Shown: piece after piece, positions 25,653 to 34,564 of the stretch
Numbering within the stretch: position 1 is the stretch's first letter
Layout: every line of letters starts with the position of its first letter
Notes under the pieces: generated by a model
Databases searched by the model: none
The model's input: only the letters and a program-made list of their open reading frames with translations
Told to the model about the DNA's origin: nothing
Position numbers and translations under genes: made by a program
NCBI GenBank assembly: GCA_036268615.1
Contig: DATATV010000005.1
Span: 62,001 to 126,000, forward strand
Direction: 5' to 3'
DNA: 64,000 bases
DNA from: DATATV01 sp036268615
Lineage (GTDB): Bacteria > Actinomycetota > Actinomycetes > Mycobacteriales > Pseudonocardiaceae

Positions 25653-26581
25653 CCGGGGGCGCGGCCTTGTCGGTCGACCAACTGACCAAGCGGTTCGGCG
25701 ACCGGGTCGCGTTCGAGGACGTGTCCTTCGAGATCGGCCACGGCGAGGTCTTCGGCTTTCTCGGGCCGAACGGCGCCGGCAAGACGACAACGGTGCGGAC
25801 ACTGGGCACTCTCATCGCGCCGACCTCGGGTTCGGCTGTCGTGGCCGGTATCCCGCTCACGCCGGACAACGGCGAGGAGGTCCGCCGGCGGATCTCGATC
25901 ATGCCCGAGTCGCCGGGCCTCTACCTGCGGCTGAGCGTGCTGGAGAACCTCGGCTGTTTTGCCGACCTGTACGGGGTCTCCGATCCGCCCGGTCGCATCG
26001 ACCGGGCCTTGCGGGCGGTCAATCTTGTCGACCGGGCGCGGGATGCCTGCGGAACGCTGTCCAAGGGCCTGCGCCAGCGGGTCGCCCTGGCCCGGGCGCT
26101 GCTCAGCGACCCGGAGATCCTCTTTCTCGACGAGCCGACCGCCGGCCTCGACCCGGTCGCGGCCCGGGACGTGCACGAGCTGATCGACGGGCTGCGGCGG
26201 CGTGGTGTCACGATTTTCCTCACCACGCACCGTCTTGAGGAGGCCGAGCGGCTCTGCGACCGCGTCGCGATCCTGAACACGACGTTGCGCCGGATCGGCC
26301 GGCCGAGCGACCTGCGTGACCAACTGTTCAGCAAGACGCTGCTGGTCACCATCCGAACTCCGCTCCGCGACCCGGGCCGGGTTTTCGCGGGCCTGCCGGC
26401 GATCGACGGGTGGCAGCAGGACGGGCCCGCCGGCTACGTGCTCGCCGTGTCCGACGTGACGGTCGCCGCGCCGGCCGTCACCCGGGCCCTCGTCGCCGCC
26501 GGGGCCGACGTGCTGTCGGTCGGCGAGGCGCGGCGTTCCCTTGAGGACGTCTACCTGAAGCTGGTGGAGGGGGACGGGTGA
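25649..26581 (+). CDS. ABC transporter ATP-binding protein
   Basis: A 310-residue nucleotide-binding subunit with Walker A GFLGPNGAGKTTTVR (about residues 36-50), Q-loop region SIMPESPGLYLRLSV, signature LSKGLRQRVALARALL, Walker B ILFLDEPTAGLD and switch His in LTTHRLEEAERL. The signature is LSKG rather than LSGG, common in export-type ABC-2 systems. GTG at 25649 overlaps the upstream stop; the stop overlaps the permease start (GTGA). The 70-residue C-terminal tail is typical of drug/antibiotic exporters of this class. Confidence 0.93.
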   Translation: MTGGAALSVDQLTKRFGDRVAFEDVSFEIGHGEVFGFLGPNGAGKTTTVRTLGTLIAPTSGSAVVAGIPLTPDNGEEVRRRISIMPESPGLYLRLSVLENLGCFADLYGVSDPPGRIDRALRAVNLVDRARDACGTLSKGLRQRVALARALLSDPEILFLDEPTAGLDPVAARDVHELIDGLRRRGVTIFLTTHRLEEAERLCDRVAILNTTLRRIGRPSDLRDQLFSKTLLVTIRTPLRDPGRVFAGLPAIDGWQQDGPAGYVLAVSDVTVAAPAVTRALVAAGADVLSVGEARRSLEDVYLKLVEGDG

Positions 26582-27300
26582 GCATCAACAGGCGCCGCGT
26601 CCGGGCGATCTTCCGCAAGGAACTCCAGGAGTTCCGGCGCAATCGTTCGCTCGTCGTCGGGATGTCCATCGTTCCGGTGATCTTCAGCATCCAACCGTTG
26701 ATCACCGTCTTCACCCTGAACACGGCGGCGTCGGCCCCGCTCCGGCACGAGCACGTCCTGCTCTACCTGCTGGCCATCCCGGCCCTGGTGCCGTCGCTGG
26801 TAGGCGCCTACTCGGTGGTCGGCGAGCGCCAGCAGGGCACGCTCGAACCCGTGCTGACCACGCCGATCCGCCGCGAGGAACTGTTGCTGGGCAAGGCTTT
26901 GGCCGCGTTTGTGCCCTCGGTTGTTGTTGCCTACGTCGTCTACGGCCTGTTCCTGCTCTGCGTCGAACTGTTCGCCGTGCCCGCCGTGGCGACCGCGCTG
27001 ATCCGTCCGTCCGACCTGCTCGCGCAGCTCGTGTTCACCCCGCTGCTCGCCGGTTGGTCGATCTGGTTGTCCATCTTCATCTCGTCCCGGGCCAGTGACG
27101 TCCGGGTGGCGCAACAGTTCGCGACGCTGGCCAGCCTGCCGTCGATCGCCGTGACGACCCTGCTGGCCCTGAACGCCATCACGGCGTCCTTCCCGCTTGC
27201 CGTTGTCGGCGTGGTGGTGCTGCTCCTGCTCAACCGGCTGGGCTGGCGGCTGGTGTCCGCATCGTTCGACCGTGAACGCCTCATCACCGGCACGCGGTGA
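26578..27300 (+). CDS. ABC-2 type permease
   Basis: A 240-residue six-helix membrane subunit. The N-terminal RAIFRKELQEFRRNRSLVVG and the conserved cytoplasmic loop YSVVGERQQGTLEPVLTTPIRREELLLGKALAAF (in pieces) are hallmarks of ABC-2 permeases. Translation is coupled to the ATPase gene. It would form an exporter with two ATPase copies; the cargo is unknown. Its stop lies 6 bp from that of the convergent DUF1445 gene. Confidence 0.9.
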   Translation: MSINRRRVRAIFRKELQEFRRNRSLVVGMSIVPVIFSIQPLITVFTLNTAASAPLRHEHVLLYLLAIPALVPSLVGAYSVVGERQQGTLEPVLTTPIRREELLLGKALAAFVPSVVVAYVVYGLFLLCVELFAVPAVATALIRPSDLLAQLVFTPLLAGWSIWLSIFISSRASDVRVAQQFATLASLPSIAVTTLLALNAITASFPLAVVGVVVLLLLNRLGWRLVSASFDRERLITGTR

Positions 27301-27306
27301 ACCCGG

Positions 27307-28092
27307 CTAGACGGCGTAGGTGTGGTCCGGCACGTCGGTGATGAACATGTTGCCGGGGGCGTGGGTGATCGCGAACGGCGGCCGGGACGCCATGATCGCC
27401 GCCTGCGGGGTCACGCCACACGCCCAGAAGACCGGCACCTCGCCGTCGCGGATCTCCACCGGGTCACCGAAATCGGGGCTGGACAGGTCGGTGATGCCCA
27501 GTCCGGCCGGGTCGCCGACGTGCACCGGCGCGCCGTGCACCGCCGGGAACTGGCCGCTGATCCGGACCGCGTCGGCCACCTGGTCGGCCGGGATCGGGCG
27601 CATCGACACCACCAGCGGGCCGCTCAGCCGACCGGCCGAGCGGCACGGCCGATTGGTGCTGTACATCGGCACGTTGCTGCCGGCGGTGATGTGCCGGACC
27701 TCGATGCCCGCGGCGAGCAGCGGTGTCTCGAAGGTGAAGCTACAGCCGATCAGGAAGGTGACCAGGTCCTCCGACCAGTGACCGGTGATCTCGTCGGGCT
27801 CCTCGACCAGTTCGCCGTCCCGCCAGATCCGGTAGGCCGGCAGGTCGGTGCGGATGTCGGCGCCCTCGGCCAGCGCGGTGTGCGGGCTGCCCGCGTCGGT
27901 CACGTCGATGATCGGGCACGGCTTGGGGTTGCGCTGGCCGAACAGCAGCGCCTCATAGGCGTACTCGCGCGGCACGATGATCATGTTGGCCTGGGCGAAG
28001 CCCGGCGCCCAACCCGCTGTCGGCACCCGCAGTCCCGCGCGGAAACGGGCTCGGGCCTCGGCCGGGTCGGTGGTCGCGATCGTGCTGGACAT
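27307..28092 (-). CDS. DUF1445/YcsI-family putative hydro-lyase (D-glutamate cyclase-like)
   Basis: A 261-residue member: ARARFRAGLRVPTAGWAPGF, ANMIIVPREYAYEALLF, FLIGCSFTFETPLLAAGIEVRH, STNRPCRSAGRLSGPLVVSMRP and VFWACGVTPQAAIMASRPPFAITHAPGNM are the family blocks. The related mammalian DGLUCY domain converts D-glutamate to 5-oxo-D-proline, and in Bacillus ycsI sits beside ycsG in a 5-oxoproline locus; the same pairing occurs here. Start follows GAGGAG by 6 nt. Substrate inferred as a glutamate or 5-oxoproline-like acid. Confidence 0.88.
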   Translation of the reverse strand: MSSTIATTDPAEARARFRAGLRVPTAGWAPGFAQANMIIVPREYAYEALLFGQRNPKPCPIIDVTDAGSPHTALAEGADIRTDLPAYRIWRDGELVEEPDEITGHWSEDLVTFLIGCSFTFETPLLAAGIEVRHITAGSNVPMYSTNRPCRSAGRLSGPLVVSMRPIPADQVADAVRISGQFPAVHGAPVHVGDPAGLGITDLSSPDFGDPVEIRDGEVPVFWACGVTPQAAIMASRPPFAITHAPGNMFITDVPDHTYAV

Positions 28093-28113
28093 CTGCGTCT
28101 CCTCTTTCCGAAG

Positions 28114-29349
28114 CTAGCTGAAGATCGTGCCGATGGACGCGATCGACTCGACCGCGGCGTAGGCGGTGAACAGCCAGGCGGCGATGCCGAAGCCGAGCAA
28201 CACCCGGGGATAGCGGTAGTTCGCGATCAGGTCCCGGCGGCGCAGCGCGACCCAGAGGACCAGTGCCAGCCCGACCGGCAGCACCAGCCCGTTGATCGCC
28301 CCGGCGAACACGAGCATCGACTGCGGGGTCTGGCCGATCAGGATGAACACGATGGTGGCCAGGCCGATCAGCACGACCACGGTCCGGTCGAAGTGCCGGC
28401 GGATCGGTGCCGAGTAGGACCGCAGGAAGGTCGCGGTGGTGTAGGAGTTGCCGATCGTGCTGGTCATCCCGGCCGCCCAGAACACCAGCCCGAACAGGTG
28501 CAGTCCGACCGAGCCGAACGCGGCCAGGAAGCTCGACCCGGCCGCGTCGTCGGCGTTGGCCAGGTGCGCGCCCGCGGCGATCACGCCGTAGAAACCGAGG
28601 AACAGCACGATCCGCAGCACGCAGGCGATCAGCACCCCGGTCAGCGCACCGCGGGAGATCCGCTTGACGTTGCCGATCCCGGTGATGTCCGCGTCGATCA
28701 TCCGGTGCACGCCGGAGTAGGTGATGAAGCCGCCGACGGTGCCGCCGATCAACGTCAGGATCGGCAGGAACGGCAGCCCGTGCGGGTCGACCGTGCGCGC
28801 CGCGGCCTCGCCGACCGGGGGAGCGGTGGCGATCACCAGCGCGATGATCAGCCCGATCTTGACCACGCCGAGCACGACCATCACCCGGTCGGTCGCGGCC
28901 GCCGCCGACCGGGACAGGAAGATCAGGATGGCCAGGCAGCCGCTGATCGCGGCACCGATCCGACTGTCCAGCCCGAACAGGTCGTGCAGGCCGAGGCCGG
29001 CGCCGGCGATGTTGCCGATGTTGAACACGATGGCGCCCAGCACCACCAGCACGGTCAGCAGCGGGCCACCGCCGCGCACCACCTTGTTGACCAGATCCTG
29101 CGCGTGCAGGCCGGAGATGCCCAGGATGCGCCAGACGTTGAGCTGCACGGCCACGTCGATGATCATCGAGAGGACCACCGCGCAGGCGAAGGACGCCCCG
29201 TAGAGCGCGGTGAACGACGCGGTCTGGGTGATGAATCCCGGGCCGGCTGCGGTCATCGCCATCAGCGCCGCCGCGCCGAGCAGCGGGGGCACCCGCAGCC
29301 GTGGCCGGCGGCCGGTTTCCTGGGCGGCGGTACTGTGCTGGCCGGTCAT
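28114..29349 (-). CDS. NRAMP-related membrane transporter (YcsG-like)
   Basis: A 411-residue protein with about 11 TM helices. It starts GAAALMAMTAAGPGFITQTASF, like NRAMP TM1, but has no DPGN metal-binding motif, which argues against metal transport and for the YcsG-like branch proposed to carry organic acids. It is 21 bp upstream of the DUF1445 gene on the same strand, forming a two-gene operon that diverges from the creatininase gene. ATG follows AAGGAG by 4 nt. Confidence 0.82.
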   Translation of the reverse strand: MTGQHSTAAQETGRRPRLRVPPLLGAAALMAMTAAGPGFITQTASFTALYGASFACAVVLSMIIDVAVQLNVWRILGISGLHAQDLVNKVVRGGGPLLTVLVVLGAIVFNIGNIAGAGLGLHDLFGLDSRIGAAISGCLAILIFLSRSAAAATDRVMVVLGVVKIGLIIALVIATAPPVGEAAARTVDPHGLPFLPILTLIGGTVGGFITYSGVHRMIDADITGIGNVKRISRGALTGVLIACVLRIVLFLGFYGVIAAGAHLANADDAAGSSFLAAFGSVGLHLFGLVFWAAGMTSTIGNSYTTATFLRSYSAPIRRHFDRTVVVLIGLATIVFILIGQTPQSMLVFAGAINGLVLPVGLALVLWVALRRRDLIANYRYPRVLLGFGIAAWLFTAYAAVESIASIGTIFS

Positions 29350-29442
29350 CTCACTCCTTGGTCGTACTTTCCTCCGGTCCGGTTTGACTTTAGGTTGGAG
29401 GTCAGACGTCTAGCGACGTGTTTCAGACTGTGGGAGGTGCCA

Positions 29443-30267
29443 GTGGCCGCCGAGTTGCCGTCCGTGTGGATTCAGGACCTGACCTGGGAAGAAGTCAGTT
29501 CCTATCTGGAGCACGACCGGACCGTGATCGTCCCGATCGGCAGCACCGAGCAGCACGGCCCGGCCGGCGTGCTCGGCGTCGACTCCTATGTGGCCATCAC
29601 GCTGGCCGAGGACGTGGCCGAGCGCAACGGCATCCTGGTCGCACCGCCGATCTGGTACGGCGACTCCTCGCACCACGGTGCGTTCCCGGGCACCATCACC
29701 GTGCGCCCGGACACCCTCGTGCTGCTCATCCGGGACATCGCCCGCAGCCTGGCCCGGCACGGCTTCGACCGGATCATCCTGCTCAACGGCCACAAAGGCT
29801 CCAACCTGCCGGCGCTGAACAGCGCGCTGCGGGTGCTGCACGACGAGGAACTGCCCGAGGTGCTGTTCGTCGTGGCTGACCCGCTGCACCTGGCCCGATC
29901 GGCCTCGCCGACGATCAAGGAGACCAACGAACACCACGCCGGTGAGCTGGAGCTGTCCCATGTGCACTACCGCTACCCGGGCAAGATCCGCACCGACCGG
30001 CTGACCGACGCCGGAGTCGACTTCGAGGCGGTGTTCGGCGGTTTCGTCGGCAACGACCTGTTCGGACCGGCACCCGACGGCGTGGAGATCATCTGGTCGG
30101 GCGACGAGCAGCGCGCGTTCACCCCGACCGGCAGCTTCAGCTCCTCGCTGGGCCTGTCCGAGGACAAGGGCAAGCGTTACCACGACCACATCGTGGGCCG
30201 ACTCGGTGAACTGGTGGAATGGCTGCGCGGCTACCAGGGGCCGATCGGAAAACGCACGGAGGCCTGA
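29443..30267 (+). CDS. Creatininase-family amidohydrolase
   Basis: A 274-residue enzyme with the family's metal ligands: STEQHGPAGVLGVDSYVA (Glu, His, Asp; residues about 28-45), SSHHGAFPGTITV, ILLNGHKGSNLP and the late Glu in NEHHAGELELSHV. The GTG at 29443 follows GGGAGG by 5 nt. Creatininases open small cyclic amides or cleave related amides using two metal ions (Zn/Mn). First gene of a plus-strand string with GntR, a PBP-type decarboxylase, MFS and LLM genes; the YcsI/YcsG pair diverges from it, so lactam catabolism is plausible. Confidence 0.9.
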   Translation: MAAELPSVWIQDLTWEEVSSYLEHDRTVIVPIGSTEQHGPAGVLGVDSYVAITLAEDVAERNGILVAPPIWYGDSSHHGAFPGTITVRPDTLVLLIRDIARSLARHGFDRIILLNGHKGSNLPALNSALRVLHDEELPEVLFVVADPLHLARSASPTIKETNEHHAGELELSHVHYRYPGKIRTDRLTDAGVDFEAVFGGFVGNDLFGPAPDGVEIIWSGDEQRAFTPTGSFSSSLGLSEDKGKRYHDHIVGRLGELVEWLRGYQGPIGKRTEA

Positions 30268-30272
30268 ACCAG

Positions 30273-31046
30273 ATGGCAGTACAGCCGCCCACCCAACCGC
30301 CACTGCGGATAGAGGCGATCAACACGGACGCCTATCGGCAGGTCAAGGACCGGTTGCGGGAAGTGATCACCCGGCTCGGTGAGCAGGGAACGCTGCGGCT
30401 GCCCTCGGAGGCCGACCTGTCCACCGCGCTGGGCGTGAGCCGCGCCACGTTGCGCTCGGCGCTGCAGTCGCTGCAGAAAGAAGGCCGGATTCGCCGGCTG
30501 CACGGCCAGGGCACCTTCATCAACCGGCGGGCGCTGGGCCTCGGCGCCAACCTCGCCGAGGCCGGCGCGTTCGTCGACCTGATCGCGCAGGCCGGCTACC
30601 GGGCGTCGGTGCGCATCGCCGAGCAGGGCCTGGTCGAACTCGACCAGGAGACCGCGGCCATGCTGGAACTCCCGGCGGGCGAGCAGGGCCTGCGGGTGGA
30701 GCGCATCTTCGCCGCTGACGACGCGCCCGCGGTGCACAGTGTGGACGTGTTCCCGGTCCGGCTGCTCGGCGACGACGACCCGGAGGAACTGGACCCCACT
30801 CGGTCCACCTTCGACTTCGCCAAGGAACACATCGGCACCGCGGTCGCCTACTCGGTGGCCGAGGTGCGGCCGGTGCTGCCGCCCCCCGCGGTGGCCGCGG
30901 CGCTGGACATTCCGGCCACCCGGCCGCTGTTGCGGTTGCGGCACACGCACGTCCGTGCCGACGAGCGGGCGGTCGCGGTCACCACGGCGCACGTCAACGA
31001 CGAGTACGTCCGGTTCTCGGTGATCCGTACCTACCTGGACGATTGA
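30273..31046 (+). CDS. GntR-family (HutC/UTRA-type) regulator
   Basis: A 257-residue regulator. The winged HTH (residues about 16-80) reads VKDRLREVITRLGEQGTLRLPSEADLSTALGVSRATLRSALQSL in pieces, with LHGQGTFI closing the wing; a UTRA-like effector domain fills about 95-250. The ATG at 30273 follows GGAGG by 10 nt and lies 5 bp after the creatininase stop. It likely controls the creatininase-LLM string and perhaps the divergent YcsG/YcsI pair. Confidence 0.9.
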   Translation: MAVQPPTQPPLRIEAINTDAYRQVKDRLREVITRLGEQGTLRLPSEADLSTALGVSRATLRSALQSLQKEGRIRRLHGQGTFINRRALGLGANLAEAGAFVDLIAQAGYRASVRIAEQGLVELDQETAAMLELPAGEQGLRVERIFAADDAPAVHSVDVFPVRLLGDDDPEELDPTRSTFDFAKEHIGTAVAYSVAEVRPVLPPPAVAAALDIPATRPLLRLRHTHVRADERAVAVTTAHVNDEYVRFSVIRTYLDD

Positions 31047-31054
31047 GGGAGAAC

Positions 31055-32041
31055 ATGACGCGCGTGCCGCTCACCCTGGCCTGCGGCAACTACGACCGGG
31101 TGTGGCCACTGGCGGACGGTCGGGTCAGCCCGGAGGGGGTCGACCTGAACCTGATCACGCTGGAGCCGGAGGAGTGCTTCTTCCGGATGATCAGCAATGC
31201 CGAGTTCGACGTCGCCGAGATGTCGCTGGCCAGTTATGCGATCGCCAAGGCCAACGGGGACGACCGGTTCGTCGGCGTGCCGGTGTTCCTGTCCCGCAGC
31301 TTCCGACACTCCACCATCTACGTCCGGGAGGGCTCGGACATCACCGAGGCGGCCGACCTGGCCGGCCGCCGGGTGGGCGTGCCGGAGTACCAGATGACCG
31401 CGTCGGTGTGGACAAGGGCGTTGCTGCGACACGACTTCAACGTCGACACCACCGGCATCGTCTGGTGCACCGGCGGCCTGGAGCAGGCCGGCCGGCACGA
31501 GCGCCAGCCGTTGACCCTGCCCGACTGGGTGCACACCGAGCACGTGCCGGGCACGCTGTCGCAGGCCCTGGTGGACGGTGAGATCGACGCGCTGATGGCA
31601 CCCCGGGTGCCCTCGGTGTTCCGCGAGCCGGCCAGCCCGGTGCGCCGGCTGTGGCCGGACTTCGCCGCCCGGGAGACCGAGTACTTCGGCCGCACCGGGA
31701 TGTTCCCGATCATGCACATGTTGGTGATCCGGTCCGATGTGGACCGCGCGCACCCGTGGCTGGCCCGCAGTCTGTACAAGGCGTTCAGTCAGGCCAAGCA
31801 GGTCGCGCTGGCCGGTCTGGCCGACGCGCCGGCGCTGCGCTACACGATCCCGTTCCTGCTGGACACGTTGGAGCGGCAGCGCGAGGTGTTCGGCGCCGAC
31901 CCGTGGCCCTACGGCCTCGCGGCGAACCGGGACATCCTGACCAAGTTCATCGGCTACCTGGTGGAGCAGGGCCTGCTCGCCGCGCCGCTGGACGTGGACG
32001 GCCTGTTCGCGCCGGGCACCCGGGTGGAGTCCCGGATCTGA
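31055..32041 (+). CDS. 4,5-dihydroxyphthalate decarboxylase-like / PBP-fold protein
   Basis: A 328-residue type II periplasmic-binding-fold protein without a signal peptide. Blocks LACGNYDRVWPLADGRV, EPEECFFRMISNAEFDVAEMS, FRHSTIYVREGS, DLAGRRVGVPEYQMTASVW and EIDALMAPRVPSVF match the 4,5-dihydroxyphthalate decarboxylase group. The ATG at 31055 follows GAGGGAGA closely. Lack of a secretion signal favours an intracellular enzyme (decarboxylase) over a solute receptor. It lies in the GntR-MFS-LLM string; the actual substrate is not determinable. Confidence 0.82.
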   Translation: MTRVPLTLACGNYDRVWPLADGRVSPEGVDLNLITLEPEECFFRMISNAEFDVAEMSLASYAIAKANGDDRFVGVPVFLSRSFRHSTIYVREGSDITEAADLAGRRVGVPEYQMTASVWTRALLRHDFNVDTTGIVWCTGGLEQAGRHERQPLTLPDWVHTEHVPGTLSQALVDGEIDALMAPRVPSVFREPASPVRRLWPDFAARETEYFGRTGMFPIMHMLVIRSDVDRAHPWLARSLYKAFSQAKQVALAGLADAPALRYTIPFLLDTLERQREVFGADPWPYGLAANRDILTKFIGYLVEQGLLAAPLDVDGLFAPGTRVESRI

Positions 32042-32045
32042 GCTC

Positions 32046-32061
32046 CGCGCCGATCGGCGCG
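32046..32061. repeat. 16-bp perfect palindrome
   Basis: CGCGCCGATCGGCGCG lies five bases after the decarboxylase-like stop. It has no loop; it may be a weak terminator or a protein site. The rest of the 192-bp gap to the MFS gene shows nothing clear. Confidence 0.4.
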
Positions 32062-32233
32062 GGTGGACACAACTTCACGGTCGCCGGCACCGGTTCCGCG
32101 TAGCGGGCCGGCGCCGGTGGCGCGGCCGATCGACGACGTTCGTGCCGGAGCGGAACATCCCCGGTGACGGCTTCCGTCGCCACCCACCGAGCACCGGCCG
32201 CGCGGGCGGCCCGCGCACGGAAAGGCAGTAACC

Positions 32234-33490
32234 ATGACCGCATCGACGACCCTGGAGCCTCCGGCGTCCGGTCTGGACCGCCGGGCCTGGGGTGTGCTCG
32301 CGCTGACCCTGGTGTTCTGGGTGGCCGACGGCTACGACACCTTCGTCCTGCTGATCACCGCCCGACCCACGCTCACCGAGCTGTTGCCGCACAACGAACT
32401 GCACAGTCTGTCGGCCTACCAGGGTTACCTGGTGGCGATCACCCTCGCCGGCTGGGCGACCGGCGGCGTCATCGGCGGCGTGGTCGGCGACAAGCTGGGC
32501 CGGCGGCGCACGATGGTCAGCGCGGTCGCCGTGTACAGCGTGTTCACCGCGCTGTCGGCGCTGTCGGGCAACTGGTGGCTGTTCGGGCTGGCCCGGTTCT
32601 TCACCGGGATCGGCATCGGCGCCGAGTGGGGCGTGGGCACCTCGCTGTTGCAGGAGGTCTGGCCGCAGCGCTGGCGGACCAGGGGAGCGGGGCTGCTGCA
32701 GAGCGGTTTCTCGCTGGGCGGGGTGCTGGTGTCCGCGCTGTGGGTGCTGCTCGGTTCGACCTACGGCCTGTCCTGGCGGTGGATGTACCTGTTCGGCGTG
32801 ATCCCGCTGGTGATCGTCCTCGCGCTGCGCAAGCACATCCCGGAGTCGCAGCGCTGGGTGGCCGCGCACCGCGGCAAAACACGAATCCGGGACCTGTTGC
32901 GGCCGGGGGTGCGCCGCAACCTGATCGGCGCACTGGTGGTGTCCATCGCGATCACCGGCGGCTGGTGGGCGGTCAGCTCCTATCTGCCCAGTTTCGTCGG
33001 CAGCCTGGTGCACGATCCCAAGCGGGTCGCGTTCTTCACCGGCTGGGCCGGCGCGCTGTACAACCTCGGCGAGATCGCCGGCTGCATCCTGCTCGGCTTC
33101 GTGGCCGAGGCGTGGGGCCGCAAACCCGCCGTGCAGTTGTACTTCGTCGGCTGCCTGATCATCGTGCCGGTGGTCTTCCTGACCGTGCACACCCCGGCGC
33201 TGGCCACCTGGCTGCAACTGATCGCCGGCTTCCTCACCGGTGGCGTCTACAGCTGGTACACGGTGCACACCCCCGAACTGTTCGGCACCGCGCAGCGCGC
33301 CACCGCGATCAGCATCGTGTTCAGCGGGTCGCGCTACCTGGCGATGGTGGGTGCCGTGCTGACCGGCACGCTCGCCTCCGCGGTCGGCGGATTCGGCCAC
33401 GCGGCGGCGATCTTCACGCCGATCTACCTGGTCGGCGTCCTGGCCGTGCTGTTCCTGCCGGAGACCAAGGGCCGGCCACTGCCGGAGTGA
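32234..33490 (+). CDS. MFS transporter, aromatic acid:H+ symporter type
   Basis: A 418-residue permease with 12 hydrophobic helices. The first helix contains FWVADGYDTFVLL, whose D-G-x-D is the AAHS-family motif needed for aromatic acid uptake; GDKLGRRRTMVSA follows TM2 and LPETKGRPLPE ends the protein. It probably imports the acid handled by the decarboxylase-like and LLM proteins on either side. Preceded by GAAAGG about 8 nt upstream. Confidence 0.88.
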   Translation: MTASTTLEPPASGLDRRAWGVLALTLVFWVADGYDTFVLLITARPTLTELLPHNELHSLSAYQGYLVAITLAGWATGGVIGGVVGDKLGRRRTMVSAVAVYSVFTALSALSGNWWLFGLARFFTGIGIGAEWGVGTSLLQEVWPQRWRTRGAGLLQSGFSLGGVLVSALWVLLGSTYGLSWRWMYLFGVIPLVIVLALRKHIPESQRWVAAHRGKTRIRDLLRPGVRRNLIGALVVSIAITGGWWAVSSYLPSFVGSLVHDPKRVAFFTGWAGALYNLGEIAGCILLGFVAEAWGRKPAVQLYFVGCLIIVPVVFLTVHTPALATWLQLIAGFLTGGVYSWYTVHTPELFGTAQRATAISIVFSGSRYLAMVGAVLTGTLASAVGGFGHAAAIFTPIYLVGVLAVLFLPETKGRPLPE

Positions 33491-33529
33491 GCCGGTCTGC
33501 CGACAAACCCATAGAACGTAAGGAGAACG

Positions 33530-34525
33530 ATGACCGTCAAGGTCGACATCCGGGTGCCGATGGGCCGTCCGCTGCCCGAACTGGTGAAGTTCATCAGGAC
33601 CGTCGAGGACGCCGGATTCAACGGGGTCGGCGTGCACGACCACCACCATTCCGGTCGGGACGTGTACTCCGTGCTGACCCTGGCCGCCGCGGCGACCGAC
33701 CGGCTGGCCCTCTACCCGGCCACCAGCAACCCGATCACCCGGCACCCGCTGGTGCTCGCGTCGATCGCCAACTCGCTGACCGAACTGGCGCCCGGCCGGA
33801 TCATGCTCACCCTGGCGCCGGGCTTCCTGGCGGTGGAGAAGGCGGGCAAGCCGCAGGCCCGCCGCCAGCAGGTCGGCGAGGCGGTCACCGCGCTGCGCAA
33901 CTGGCTGTCGGGCAAACCGGCTGTTCTGGACGGTCAGGAACTGCGGATGAACAACGTCGCCACGCCGCCGGCGAAGATCTTCATCCTGGCCGCCGGGCCG
34001 AAGATGCTGGAACTGGCCGGCGAGGTGGCCGACGGCATCGTCATGCTGGTCGGCCTGCACCCGGACTCGATCGAGGCGGCCCGGTCGCACGTGCGGGCCG
34101 GCGCGCTGCGGGCCGGTCGGTCGCCCGAGGAGGTCGAGGAGATCTTCATCGTGCCCACCGCGATCGAGGACTTCGAGACCGCCCGGGAGTGGCCGCGCCG
34201 CTACTTCCGCCCGGACAAGCCGTTCCTGAACTACCCGAGCGTGGCCAACCTGCGCTGGCTGCGCGCGGCCGGCATCGACATCCCGGCGGACCACGACCCG
34301 GCGAGCCTGTCGCCGGAACTGGCCGCCCGGGTGTGCGACGCGTTCGGTCTGTTCGGGCCGCCGGAGTACTGCGCGGACCGGCTGTTGCAGGCACACGAGC
34401 AGTCCGGCGTGGACCACGTGTTCTTTTTCCCGTCGCACACCGCGGAGAGCGGCTACGACCTGCCCGAGCAGGACGTGCGGTTGTTCGGCGACGTGATCGG
34501 ACCGCGGCTGGCCGCCGGGTCCTGA
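33530..34525 (+). CDS. LLM-class (F420-dependent) oxidoreductase
   Basis: A 331-residue TIM-barrel flavin/F420 enzyme: VPMGRPLPELVKFIRTVEDAGFNGVGVHDHHH at the N-terminus (in pieces), ATSNPITRHPLVLASIANSL, GRIMLTLAPGFLAVEKAGK and LAAGPKMLELAGEVADGIVM match methylenetetrahydromethanopterin-reductase-like proteins. AAGGAGA lies 4 nt before the ATG. Being last in the string, it would oxidise or reduce an intermediate; F420 use is typical of actinomycetes but not shown. Confidence 0.9.
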   Translation: MTVKVDIRVPMGRPLPELVKFIRTVEDAGFNGVGVHDHHHSGRDVYSVLTLAAAATDRLALYPATSNPITRHPLVLASIANSLTELAPGRIMLTLAPGFLAVEKAGKPQARRQQVGEAVTALRNWLSGKPAVLDGQELRMNNVATPPAKIFILAAGPKMLELAGEVADGIVMLVGLHPDSIEAARSHVRAGALRAGRSPEEVEEIFIVPTAIEDFETAREWPRRYFRPDKPFLNYPSVANLRWLRAAGIDIPADHDPASLSPELAARVCDAFGLFGPPEYCADRLLQAHEQSGVDHVFFFPSHTAESGYDLPEQDVRLFGDVIGPRLAAGS

Positions 34526-34529
34526 TCCC

Positions 34530-34561
34530 CGGTGGCGGTGCCCGACCGGGTACCGCCACCG
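34530..34561. terminator. Bidirectional hairpin terminator
   Basis: A 10-bp stem (34530-34539 with 34552-34561) whose 12-nt loop can itself pair CCC with GGG. It separates the convergent LLM and RidA-like genes. Confidence 0.8.
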
Positions 34562-34564
34562 CCC

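Noticed and set aside
28114..29349. Classical Mn/Fe NRAMP metal transporter
   Set aside because: The DPGN-type metal-binding motif in TM1 is absent and the neighbour is YcsI-like, so an organic-solute role was preferred.
27322..29442. Upstream extension of the creatininase frame to 981 residues
   Set aside because: It runs antisense through two good genes and is low complexity; the GTG at 29443 has a strong Shine-Dalgarno.
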